From Streptomyces sp. GKU 895 (GTDB taxonomy: Bacteria > Actinomycetota > Actinomycetes > Streptomycetales > Streptomycetaceae), in contig MWJO01000051.1 in NCBI GenBank assembly GCA_002027195.1, forward strand, positions 1 through 54,641: a stretch of DNA of 54,641 nt, in the 5' to 3' direction. Position numbers and translations under genes: made by a program. Of this stretch, positions 18,325 to 27,005 are shown piece by piece (position 1 is the first letter of the stretch; each line of letters opens with the position of its first letter). The notes beneath the pieces are model-generated. The model did no database searches and had not been told where the DNA came from. It was given only the letters and a program-made list of their open reading frames with translations.

Positions 18325-19422
18325 TCAGCGCGCCCGGCGCGCCACCGCCGCCTCGTGCATCCGCTGCTCGGCGATCCGGTCGGCTGCGGCGGCCGGCGGG
18401 ATACCGTCCGCCTTCGCACGTGCGAATATGGCGAGCGTGGTGTCGAAGATCTTCGCCGCCTTCGCCTTGCACCGGTCGAAGTCGAAGCCGTGCAGCTCGT
18501 CGGCGACCTGGATGACCCCGCCCGCGTTCACCACGTAGTCCGGTGCGTAGAGGATGCCGCGGTCGGCGAGATCCTTCTCCACACCCGGGTGTTCGAGCTG
18601 GTTGTTGGCCGCGCCGCAGACGATCTTCGCGGTGAGCGCGGGCACGGTGTCGTTGTTCAGGGCGCCGCCCAGCGCGCAGGGGGCGTAGATGTCCAGGCCC
18701 TCGGCGCGGATCAGGGTGGCGGTGTCGGCGACGGCCGTGACGCCGGTCGGGTGCGCCGCCAGGATGCGGCCCACGGCCTCCTCGCGGACGTCCGTGATGA
18801 CGACCTCGGCGCCCTCCTCGCGCAGGTGGGTCACCAGGTGGTGGCCGACCTTGCCGACGCCCGCGATGCCGACCTTGCGGCCGCGCAGCGAGGGGTCGCC
18901 CCACAGGTGCTGGGCGGAGGCCCGCATGCCCTGGTAGACGCCGAACGCGGTGAGCACGGAGGAGTCGCCGGCGCCGCCGTTCTCGGGCGAACGGCCAGTG
19001 GTCCAGCGGCATTCACGGGCGACGACGTCCATGTCGGCGACGTACGTGCCGACGTCGCAGGCCGTCACGTAGCGCCCGCCGAGCGAGGCGACGAACCGGC
19101 CGTAGGCGAGCAGCAGCTCCTCGCTCTTGACCGTGTCCGGGTCGCCGATGATCACGGCCTTGCCGCCGCCGTGGTCCAGGCCGGCCATGGCGTTCTTGTA
19201 CGACATCCCGCGCGCGAGGTTCAGGGCGTCGGCGACGGCCTCCTCCTCGGTCGCGTACGGGTAGAAGCGGGTGCCGCCGAGGGCGGGGCCCAGCGCGGTG
19301 GAGTGGATGGCGATGACGGCCTTCAGGCCACTGGCACGGTCCTGGCAGAGCACGACTTGCTCATGACCGCCCTGGTCCGAGTGGAACAGGGTGTGCAGGA
19401 CGCCGGCTGATACTTCGGTCAC
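18325..19422 (-). CDS. vdh: Valine (branched-chain amino acid) dehydrogenase
   Basis: NAD-dependent oxidative deamination of valine, leucine and isoleucine to 2-oxo acids. In streptomycetes this feeds branched-chain precursors for fatty acids and polyketides. The 365-aa product has the Glu/Leu/Phe/Val dehydrogenase features LGPALGGTRFYPY, the catalytic lysines in YKNAMAGLDHGGGKAV, GIAGVGKVGHHL (dinucleotide fold), APCALGGALN and CGAANNQL. GTG 19422 is preceded by CAGGAG at eight bases. The near identity I recall to the S. coelicolor Vdh sequence supports the name. It is divergent from the gene at 19645. Confidence 0.95.
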   Translation of the reverse strand: MTEVSAGVLHTLFHSDQGGHEQVVLCQDRASGLKAVIAIHSTALGPALGGTRFYPYATEEEAVADALNLARGMSYKNAMAGLDHGGGKAVIIGDPDTVKSEELLLAYGRFVASLGGRYVTACDVGTYVADMDVVARECRWTTGRSPENGGAGDSSVLTAFGVYQGMRASAQHLWGDPSLRGRKVGIAGVGKVGHHLVTHLREEGAEVVITDVREEAVGRILAAHPTGVTAVADTATLIRAEGLDIYAPCALGGALNNDTVPALTAKIVCGAANNQLEHPGVEKDLADRGILYAPDYVVNAGGVIQVADELHGFDFDRCKAKAAKIFDTTLAIFARAKADGIPPAAAADRIAEQRMHEAAVARRAR

Positions 19423-19644
19423 TGTGGTGACTCCTGGATGCGTAGCGGCGGTCGGGAGCAGCTCCCGTAAGGGTGGCGGGCGCTGTGGGCACGAGATTAG
19501 AGCCTGGCTGCACCCGTCCACCTCGCCGTGCTCAGGATCACCTACGCACGGAGTACCCCCGTGCGACGATTTGCATAGATTTCCGACCCGTTTGTGAGCG
19601 GGTTCCGCAGGTTTTCCTGGCAGTGGGAGGGGGAGGGAGCAGGC

Positions 19645-20487
19645 GTGCCCAAGGTGTCCTCGGTGGTCGTCCCGTATCCGACCTATCTCCGTGTGTACGA
19701 GCCGCTGGCCGCCTTCCCGGAGCCGGAGCGCAGCCACTGGGCGCGTTACGCCCACCGCCCCGACCGCCCCTCGTACCAGGACGAACTGCGCCGCTCCCTG
19801 GCCGACTTGCTGCCCACCCCGCCGATGGCCGTGCCGGTGCACGAGAGCAGCGACGCCTTCGTGCTGGACGTGGACGGCGTGGTCTGCGTCTGCCCCTGGC
19901 GGACCCGGCTGCGCGGCTGGCAGGCGCTGGGGGACCTGGGCGAGGAGCTGCCGAAGCCGGTCCTGGACGCGGTGCTGCCGGAGGTGGTGCGGCGGCAGGC
20001 GGCGCAGGACTACGAGCGGTGGCTGATCCGGAACCCGGACGCCCGCCCCTGGATCCGCTCCTCGACCTGGCAGGTGCCGCTGCACTGGTTCGTGCTGGTC
20101 GGCGACGAGGAGCGGTCCTTCGACAAGGGGTCGGGGGAGATCCCGGCGATGCTGCGCTACCGGACGCCGATGGTGCAGGCGCGGCGCCGGGTGGCGCGGG
20201 CCCTGCGGACCCTGAAGGACACCCTCGACGAGGGGCCGCTCATCGACGGCCTGGTGGACGTGGGGCGTTGGCTGGAGGAGTTCCACCCGCGCTCGCTCGT
20301 CGAGCTGGACTACGGCGGCCTGGTGCACACGCTGCCGGCCGGCGAGCTGGAGGACGACCACTCGGCGGCGGACGTGGCCGAGGGCATCGAGGCGCTGCGG
20401 CGGGGTGACGGGGCGGCCGCGGGAGAGGCCTACGGGCGGCTCGTGGAGCGCTGGCGGTCGGTCAGGGACCGGCGCTCGGCGAACTGA
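19645..20487 (+). CDS. Conserved Streptomyces protein of unknown function
   Basis: A 280-aa soluble protein, Arg/Glu/Trp-rich, with no signal peptide or membrane segment. Notable parts are VPYPTYLRVYEPLAAFPEPE, CVCPWRTRLRGWQALGDLG, WLIRNPDARPWIRSSTWQVP and an acidic C-terminal helical region. The GTG at 19645 has GGGAGGGAG in good position; the longer reading from 19594 lacks a ribosome-binding site. It lies between vdh and bldC, an order I recall as conserved in Streptomyces. I recognise no family. Confidence 0.8.
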   Translation: MPKVSSVVVPYPTYLRVYEPLAAFPEPERSHWARYAHRPDRPSYQDELRRSLADLLPTPPMAVPVHESSDAFVLDVDGVVCVCPWRTRLRGWQALGDLGEELPKPVLDAVLPEVVRRQAAQDYERWLIRNPDARPWIRSSTWQVPLHWFVLVGDEERSFDKGSGEIPAMLRYRTPMVQARRRVARALRTLKDTLDEGPLIDGLVDVGRWLEEFHPRSLVELDYGGLVHTLPAGELEDDHSAADVAEGIEALRRGDGAAAGEAYGRLVERWRSVRDRRSAN

Positions 20488-21010
20488 GCGCGGCTTAGGT
20501 CACGAACGGGTGTTTGACGTGACGCTCGTTTTGGGGTTTTGTCCTCGCACTGAGTTGCCCGGAGCTTGAGGTCCGCCCCACATGGGACGTACGTCACGAT
20601 CCGGGCTTTCATCTCAACTGAGGCTCAAGTGCGGTCAAGCGTGATGGACCGCACGTACCTGGCCCTTGCGTCTCTTCCCCCTCCTCATGCCAAAATAGGA
20701 CAAGGGGCCCGGGGGAGGTTCCGCTTTGGGGGGTCTGGTGACTCCTGATCGCCCTGTGACTGATCGTCACAGTGGCGTGACTGTCCGCTATGGCATGGTC
20801 CATCGGCCTCTGTCGCCGATGAACACCTGGGGGGCAATTCCATCGGTTTGGCCGACGCGGCTGGACAGATGGTGTAGTTGTAGTGCCGAGGACAAGCCGT
20901 TCGTCCTATAACCGACTCGACTCGCGTCCGCCATTTCGGGCAACGCGGGTCAAGGTGCAGAATTTAGAGGAAAGAACCGAGAAGGTTCGGTTCTCCCGAG
21001 GAGGCCGCTC
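20488..21010 (+). promoter_or_regulatory. Long bldC upstream region with inverted repeats and a 5'-leader hairpin
   Basis: I see no protein gene in these 523 bases. The inverted repeat TGTGAC-5nt-GTCACA (20755-20771) resembles a CRP-type site but has spacing 7, not 6, between TGTGA and TCACA. A hairpin AGAACCG-8nt-CGGTTCT (20973-20994) lies four bases before the GAGGAGG ribosome-binding site of bldC and could affect its translation. A TTGACG at about 20512 could be a -35. Long untranslated regions are common for developmental genes. Confidence 0.45.
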
Positions 21011-21217
21011 ATGACCGCTCGCACCCCTGATGCCGAGCCGCTGCTGACCCCGGCTGAGGTCGCCACCATGTTCCGCGTGGACCCGAAGACGGTCACGCGG
21101 TGGGCGAAGGCCGGGAAGCTTACTTCCATCCGTACGCTCGGCGGGCACCGCCGCTACCGCGAGGCGGAGGTCCGTGCACTGCTCGCGGGCATCCCGCAGC
21201 AGCGCAGCGAGGCCTGA
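21011..21217 (+). CDS. bldC: BldC, MerR-like developmental DNA-binding protein
   Basis: A 68-aa single-domain winged-helix protein: LLTPAEVATMFRVDPKTVTRWAKAGKL is the helix-turn-helix and TLGGHRRYREAEVRALL is the wing and following helix. It lacks the effector and dimerisation regions of classical MerR proteins. BldC binds cooperatively, head to tail, on direct repeats and delays entry into development. The sequence is essentially that of the known Streptomyces BldC. The ATG at 21011 has a strong GAGGAGG. It ends with a very good terminator about 150 bases downstream. Confidence 0.97.
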   Translation: MTARTPDAEPLLTPAEVATMFRVDPKTVTRWAKAGKLTSIRTLGGHRRYREAEVRALLAGIPQQRSEA

Positions 21218-21364
21218 ACCAACTGAATAACGGGCAAACCGGCAGGTCCCCCAACGTGCCGATACGCCCGTGACACCGCTTCACAAAGCTCCAAGCGACG
21301 CGGGTTCCGCCCCAACGGGGCCCACGCCCAAGCTCATCCCAAGAACATCACAGGGTGCGTCGTC

Positions 21365-21404
21365 GATCGCGCTGGACTCCGCCGGGTCCAGCGCGATCTT
21401 TTTT
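21365..21404 (+). terminator. Intrinsic terminator of bldC
   Basis: A 13-base perfect stem, GATCGCGCTGGAC (21365-21377) with GTCCAGCGCGATC (21386-21398), an 8-base loop and six T. This is the strongest canonical terminator of the window. Confidence 0.93.
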
Positions 21405-21499
21405 GTGCGCGCGGGGAGCCTTGCCGACGGCTCTGTGAGCGGGCTTGTCGGAGTCTGGGGAGGGGTGTCGGATCTCCTGTGGACGCCCCGCCCAGGCTG

Positions 21500-21556
21500 G
21501 TGCAATTGCACATATTAAATTGACCAGTTGTAGGCCGGGTGTAAGTACCGCGGTTT
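21500..21556 (+). promoter_or_regulatory. Orphan palindrome and promoter-like sequence after bldC
   Basis: The perfect palindrome GTGCAATTGCAC (21500-21511) is followed by TTGACC, about 16 bases, and TAAGTA in an AT-rich patch. No coding region follows on the plus strand before the convergent CxxC gene. A GTGAC-4nt-GTCAC hairpin lies near 21575. This might be the promoter of a small RNA antisense to the end of the convergent gene. No other feature is seen in 21405-21678. Confidence 0.3.
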
Positions 21557-21678
21557 CAGAAACTCATGCGGTGACACCCGTCACATGCCAGAGTCCTTGT
21601 TGCGCCTGACTCCGGTGCGCTAGAGGAGCCACGCGTTCCACCGTCCCACGCCGGTACGGGTGTTGGGGCCGCCGTTGG

Positions 21679-21873
21679 TCACGCGTCGGCGGGACTTTCG
21701 TCCTCCGCCGGCTCGGCGGCCGCCTCCGCGGCGGTGCGGGGCGGGGAGTCCATGGCCAGCCGCAGCAGCTGATGGCAGATCGGGCAGTGGCGCGTCAGAT
21801 GGCGATAGGAGGAGGCGGCCGACAGATGTGCACGGAGCAGGGCCCGAGTCTCGTGCCTGACCGAAGCCGCCAT
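21679..21873 (-). CDS. Small DUF6274-like protein with a CxxC motif
   Basis: A 64-aa protein, MAASVRHETRALLRAHLSAA... SYRHLTRHCPICHQLLRLAMDS, followed by an acidic Ala/Glu-rich tail. The H-x3-H-CPIC-H arrangement suggests a single metal-binding knuckle. The ATG at 21873 has a GGAGGTGG ribosome-binding site, which with biased third positions supports a real gene. Similar short proteins near bldC are common in Streptomyces as far as I recall. The function is unknown. Confidence 0.75.
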   Translation of the reverse strand: MAASVRHETRALLRAHLSAASSYRHLTRHCPICHQLLRLAMDSPPRTAAEAAAEPAEDESPADA

Positions 21874-22014
21874 ACGCCACCTCCAGGGGCCGCACAGGGA
21901 AGGGGCCCTGGTTTCTGGGTACCGACCGAATGTGACGCCGTCAAGACGGCGCGAGGCGGCTGAGAGGGCTGTGCGAGGAGAGGTCCAGTTGGTCGGCGTA
22001 CGGCTGGACGCACG

Positions 22015-22047
22015 AAAAAGAAGCCCGGATCCGAAGATCCGGGCTTC
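22015..22047 (-). terminator. Terminator of the first tRNA-Asp gene
   Basis: On the minus strand GAAGCCCGGATC pairs with GATCCGGGCTTC around TTCG, followed by TTTTT. It lies eight bases past the tRNA 3' end. Confidence 0.9.
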
Positions 22048-22054
22048 CTTGTTG

Positions 22055-22129
22055 CGGTCCTGACGGGATTTGAACCCGCGGCCTCCACCTTGACAGGGTG
22101 GCGAGCACTCCAAACTGCTCCACAGGACC
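22055..22129 (-). tRNA. tRNA-Asp(GTC), copy 1
   Basis: Minus-strand cloverleaf with acceptor GGTCCTG/CAGGACC, anticodon stem CCACC/GGTGG, loop CTGTCAA (anticodon GTC), TTCAAAT T-loop and discriminator G73. No CCA is encoded. It is identical to 26741-26815. Confidence 0.95.
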
Positions 22130-22223
22130 AGGTTTCGCGGCGCTTACTGGTGCGTTGCGCTGCGAGAAGGACTGTACAGGAGGGTGAGCCTCCTGCGCGA
22201 ACTCACCCGGTGTGCACGGTCGG

Positions 22224-25200
22224 TCACGGGACGGCCGCGTCGATCGCCTTCACGATCCGCTTGTCCGAGATGGGGTACGCCGTGCCCAGCGCGTGGGCGA
22301 AATAGCTGACCCGGAGCTCCTCGATCATCCAGCGGATGTCCAGGACGGCGGTCGGCACCGGGCGGCCCTGCGGCATCTGCTCCAGGAGCCAGGCGTACTC
22401 GTCCTGCATCTCGTGGACCTTCTCCATGCGCGTGGTGTCCCGCTGCACGGCCGTCGGCATCTGCTGGAGGCGACGGTCGGCGGCGACCAGGTAGCGCATC
22501 AGGTCCGGCAGCCGGCGCAGCCCCGTCGCCGTCACGAAGCCGGGCTTCACGAGGGCGTCCAGCTGCTTGCGCACGTCCGTCAGGTTCGCGAGGAGCGCGG
22601 GGCTGCGTACGCCCTTCAGACGGCGCTCACAGGCCTGCCAGGCGGCCAGCACCTGCTGCACCTGCCCGACCGTACGCACCGTCGTGTCGACGATCTCCGC
22701 GCGGACCTTGTCGTACAGCTTCCGGTACGACTCCTCGTCCCACGCCGGTCCCCCGAAGTCGCCGATCAGCTTGTCCGCCGCCGCCATCGCGCAGTCGTCG
22801 AACAGGGCCTGGATCGTGCCGTGCGGGTTGGCCGAGAGCGCCAGCTTCTGGGCGTTCGTCAGGTGATCGCTCGCGAACTTCGCCGGGTTCACCGGGATGT
22901 TGCGGAGCACCAGCCTGCGGGTGCCCTTCCACATCGCCTCCGCCTGCTCCGCCTCCGTGTCGAAGAGGCGGACCGAGACCGTGTCGCCGTCGTCCACGAG
23001 GGCCGGGTACGCCTTCACCGGCTGACCCGCCCGGCGCGTCTCGAAGACCCGCGTCAGCGTGCCGATCGTCCAGTCCGTCAGGCCCTTGCGCTCCAGGGAC
23101 TCGCCGCCCTGGCGCTCGGCGGTGGCCGCGGCGGCCTGCGAGAGGGCCTGGCGCGCCTTCGGCTTCAGCCGGAGCTTCAGCGCTTCCAGATCCTTGTCCT
23201 CGGCCAGCTTGCGGCGCCGCTCGTCGACGATCCGGAAGGTGATGCGCAGGTGGTCCGGGATCTTCGACCAGTCGAAGTCCTCGGCCTCGAAGGGCACGCC
23301 GACCATGCGCTTCAGCTCACGGGCCATGGTGGTCGTGAGCGGCTCCTGGAGAGGGACCGCCGTGTCCAGGAAGCGCTTGGCGAAGTTCGGCGCCGGGACG
23401 TAGTTGCGCCGGATCGGCTTGGGGAGGGAGCGGATCAGCTCCGTCACGACCTCCTCGCGCAGGCCCGGGATCTGCCAGTCGAAGCCCTCGTCCGTGACCT
23501 GGTTGAGGACCTGGAGCGGGATGTGGACGGTGACACCGTCGGCGTCCGCGCCCGGCTCGAACTGGTAGGTGACCCGGAACTTGAGCGGGCCCTGCCGCCA
23601 GGAGTCCGGATAGTCGGCCTTGGTGACCGCCTCCGCCGACTCCCGGATGAGCATCTCCCGCTCGAAGTCGAGGAAGTCGGGCTGCTCGTGCCGCTTGCGC
23701 TTCCACCAGGAGTCGAAGTGCGCGCCGGAGACGACGTGTTCGGGCACCCGCTGGTCGTAGAAGTCGAAGAGGGTGTCGTCGTCGACGACGATGTCCCGGC
23801 GCCGGGCGCGGTGTTCGAGCTCCTCGACCTCGCTCAGCAGTCTGCGGTTGTCGGCGTAGAACTTGTGGTGCGTACGCCAGTCGCCCTCGACGAGCGCGTT
23901 GCGAATGAAAAGCTCGCGGCTCGTCTCGGGATCGATCCGGCCGTAGTTGACCTTGCGCTGGGCGACGATCGGCACGCCGTACAGCGTGACCTTCTCGTAC
24001 GCCATCACGGCCGCCTGGTCCTTCTCCCAGTGCGGTTCGGAGTACGTCCGCTTCAGCAGATGCTCGGCGAGCGGCTCGACCCACTCCGGCTCGATCTTGG
24101 CGTTGACGCGGGCCCAGAGGCGTGAAGTCTCCACCAGTTCCGCGGACATGACGAAACGGGGCTGCTTCTTGAAGAGCGACGAACCCGGGAAGATCGCGAA
24201 CTTGGCGCTGCGGGCGCCCAGATACTCGTTCTTGTTGCCGTCCTTCACGTCCTTCATCCCGATGTGGGAGAGAAGACCGGCGAGGAGGGAGACGTGGACG
24301 GACTGGTCGGGCGCGTCGTCCTCGTTGAGATGGATGCCCATCTGCTTGGCGACGGTACGCAGTTGCGTATAGATGTCCTGCCACTCGCGGATGCGCAGGA
24401 AGTTGAGGTACTCCTGCTTGCACATCCGGCGGAAGGCGCTCGAGCCCCGCTCCTTCTGCTGCTCGCGGACGTACCGCCACAGGTTCAGATAGGCGAGGAA
24501 GTCGCTGGTCTCGTCGCGGAAGCGGGCGTGCTGCTGGTCGGCCTGGGTCTGCTTGTCGGCGGGGCGCTCACGCGGGTCCTGGATGGACAGCGCCGCCGCT
24601 ATGACCATGACCTCGCGGACACAGCCGTTCTTGTCGGCCTCGAGAACCATCCGGGCCAGACGGGGGTCCACGGGCAGCTGGGCGAGCTTGCGGCCGGTGT
24701 CGGTGAGGCGCTTGCGCGGGTCCTTCTCGGCCGGGTTCAGCGCGCCGAGCTCCTGGAGGAGCTGCACGCCGTCGCGGATGTTGCGGTGGTCCGGCGGGTC
24801 GATGAAGGGGAACTTCTCGATGTCGCCGAGGCCGGCCGCGGTCATCTGGAGGATGACGGAGGCGAGGTTCGTCCGGAGGATCTCGGCGTCCGTGAACTCC
24901 GGGCGGGCGAGGAAGTCGTCCTCGCTGTACAGCCGGATGCAGACGCCGTCACTCGTCCGTCCGCAGCGGCCCTTGCGCTGGTTGGCGCTGGCCTGCGAGA
25001 TCGGCTCGATGGGGAGGCGCTGGACCTTGGTGCGGTGGCTGTAGCGGGAGATACGGGCGAAGCCCGGGTCGATGACGTACTTGATGCCCGGGACGGTCAG
25101 CGAGGTCTCGGCGACGTTCGTCGCCAGAACGATCCTGCGGCCGGTGTGCGGCTGGAAGACGCGGTGCTGCTCGGCGTGCGAGAGCCGGGCGTAGAGAGGG

Positions 25201-26190
25201 AGGACCTCCGTGAACCGGTAGTTCTTCTTGTTGAGCGCGTCGGCGGTGTCCCGGATCTCCCTCTCTCCCGAGAGGAAGACCAGGATGTCGCCCTTGCCCT
25301 CGCCCTGAAGCTCCTCGACGGCGTCGCAGATCGCGGTGATCTGGTCGCGGTCGGCGTCGTCCGAGTCCTCTTCCAGCAACGGCCGGTAGCGCACCTCGAC
25401 CGGGTAGGTCCGGCCGCTGACCTCGACGATCGGGGCGTCCCCGAAGTGCCGGGAGAAGCGCTCGGGGTCGATGGTGGCGGAGGTGATGACGACTTTCAGA
25501 TCCGGCCGCTTCGGCAGCAGCTGGGCCAGATAGCCGAGCAGGAAGTCGATGTTGAGGGACCGCTCGTGGGCCTCGTCGATGATGATCGTGTCGTAGGCGC
25601 GCAGCTCGCGGTCGGTCTGGATCTCGGCGAGCAGGATGCCGTCGGTCATCAGCTTGACGAAGGTGGCGTCCGGGTTCACCTGGTCGGTGAACCGCACCTT
25701 CCAGCCGACGGCCTCGCCGAGGGGGGTGTTCAGCTCCTCGGCCACGCGCTCGGCTACGGTACGGGCGGCGATCCGGCGCGGCTGCGTGTGCCCGATCATG
25801 CCGCGGACGCCACGCCCCAGCTCCATGCAGATCTTCGGGATCTGGGTCGTCTTGCCGGACCCGGTCTCACCGGCCACGATCACGACCTGGTGATCACGGA
25901 TGGCGTCCGCGATCTCGTCCTTCTTCTGGCTGACCGGGAGCTGCTCGGGGTAGCTGACGGCGGGCACGCGGGAGCGGCGCCCGGCCATGCGTTCCTCGGC
26001 CTTCGCGACCTCGCCCTCGATCTCGGCGAGCACGGCGGCACGGGCCTCCGGCTTGCGGATCTTGCGCGCGCCTTCGAGCCTGCGGCCGATCCGGTGCGCG
26101 TCGCGCAGGGACAGCTCGCTCAGGCGGGGGCGAGGCGCCGAGGCTCGGGGCGTCGGAGGCGCCGGGGGCGGGGGCGGGATGCGTAGACAT
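22224..26190 (-). CDS. hrpA: ATP-dependent DEAH-box RNA helicase HrpA, with a frameshift near the N-terminus
   Basis: A large SF2 helicase: Walker A GETGSGKTTQIPK, motif Ia TQPRRIAA, motif II DEAHERS, motif III SATID, motif VI QRKGRCGRTSDG. Helicase-associated and OB-fold regions and the long DUF3418 C-terminus follow. It acts in ribosome/mRNA handling. From GTG 26033 the frame is clean, but homologues begin about 50 residues earlier. The expected LSELSLRDAHRIGRRLEGARKI is encoded upstream in the same frame without a start, while ATG 26190 (MSTHPAPAPGASDAPSLGAS) is one base out of frame. Removing one G from the G5 run at 26126-26130 joins them (about 1321 aa). This is probably a sequence error, otherwise a shorter protein starting at 26033. 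Confidence 0.9.
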
Positions 26191-26260
26191 ACGCGATCCA
26201 GGATCTCATCCCGGCGAAATTCATGGCGAACGCTTTTGCCGCGGTACCGCGGGGAGGGCC

Positions 26261-26575
26261 CTAGAGAACGTCCACCGGGGCCTGCGCGGGCACCGCAGTC
26301 CCGGCCTCCGTCTCACGCCGGCGACGGTTCTCGTCGAGGGCGATCGACCTGGCCGTGTTGGAGACGGCCTTGATCCCCAGATAGGCGGTCGTCATGGTGC
26401 TCACCGCGGTGAAGGCCGCCGTGAGCACGCCGACGACGACCGCCTTGTCGCCGTCGAGCCGCCACACCCCGACGAGCGCCACCACCGCGATCGCGAGATT
26501 GCTGGACACCACCGCCAGCAGCCCGTACCGAGCCCGGGCGAGCTCCACACTGTCCCCTTGCACCGCCTTGGCCAT
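26261..26575 (-). CDS. Small hypothetical membrane protein
   Basis: A 104-aa protein with two hydrophobic segments (YGLLAVVSSNLAIAVVALVGVW and VVVGVLTAAFTAVSTMTTAYLGI), which predicts a two-helix hairpin with both ends inside. A basic tail (DENRRRRETEAG) follows. The ATG at 26575 has GGGGGAGA upstream. It sits between the tRNA cluster terminator and hrpA on the same strand. No function is recognised. Confidence 0.75.
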   Translation of the reverse strand: MAKAVQGDSVELARARYGLLAVVSSNLAIAVVALVGVWRLDGDKAVVVGVLTAAFTAVSTMTTAYLGIKAVSNTARSIALDENRRRRETEAGTAVPAQAPVDVL

Positions 26576-26605
26576 CGTCTCCCCCTCAGCCGAGTAGGCA
26601 ACGAC

Positions 26606-26635
26606 GAAGCCCCTCCGGCAATCCGGAGGGGCTTC
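26606..26635 (-). terminator. Terminator of the Glu-Asp-Phe tRNA cluster
   Basis: A perfect 13-base stem, GAAGCCCCTCCGG (26606-26618) with CCGGAGGGGCTTC (26623-26635), around CAAT. It lies directly downstream (minus strand) of tRNA-Phe and upstream of the small membrane-protein gene. Confidence 0.8.
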
Positions 26636-26643
26636 GATCATGG

Positions 26644-26717
26644 TGGCTGGGGCCGGGGTCGAACCGGCGACCTATCGCTTTTCAGGCGATCGCTCGTACC
26701 AACTGAGCTACCCAGCC
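26644..26717 (-). tRNA. tRNA-Phe(GAA)
   Basis: Minus strand: acceptor GGCTGGG/CCCAGCC, D-stem GCTC/GAGC, anticodon stem ATCGC/GCGAT, loop CTGAAAA (anticodon GAA), TTCGACC T-loop, discriminator A. It is the last gene of a Glu-Asp-Phe tRNA unit. Confidence 0.95.
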
Positions 26718-26740
26718 ACGAGGCTTCAGGGAAACCTCAG

Positions 26741-26815
26741 CGGTCCTGACGGGATTTGAACCCGCGGCCTCCACCTTGACAGGGTGGCGAGCACTCCAAA
26801 CTGCTCCACAGGACC
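26741..26815 (-). tRNA. tRNA-Asp(GTC), copy 2
   Basis: Identical to the tRNA-Asp at 22055-22129 (identity extends over 22054-22130 and 26740-26816). It is the middle gene of the Glu-Asp-Phe cluster. Confidence 0.95.
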
Positions 26816-26853
26816 AAGCTGTTGCGTACGACAGTGTCGCACACGGTGTTGCG

Positions 26854-26926
26854 TGCCCCCAACGGGATTCGAACCCGTGCTACCGCCTTGAAAGGGCGGC
26901 GTCCTAGGCCGCTAGACGATGAGGGC
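26854..26926 (-). tRNA. tRNA-Glu(TTC)
   Basis: Minus strand: acceptor GCCCTCA/TGGGGGC (one T-G wobble), anticodon stem CCGCC/GGCGG, loop CTTTCAA (anticodon TTC), TTCGAAT T-loop and discriminator A. It is the first gene of the tRNA cluster. Confidence 0.94.
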
Positions 26927-27005
26927 TATCGGCCCGCCTTGCGCTTCGCAGCGCGTCGGGGACGTGAGAAGCATATGGGATGCCGGGAGGTATCGCCAAA
27001 ACGGT

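Noticed and set aside
20755..20771. Canonical CRP site
   Set aside because: TGTGA and TCACA are separated by seven, not six, bases, so it is kept only as an unassigned inverted repeat.
20566..20911. Short open frames in the bldC upstream region
   Set aside because: None has a ribosome-binding site or the third-position bias of real genes; better read as regulatory DNA.
26606..26926. Integrated element or attachment site at the tRNA cluster
   Set aside because: The tRNA genes are complete with no integrase, excisionase or partial tRNA 3' repeats nearby; the repeats seen are whole tRNA duplications.
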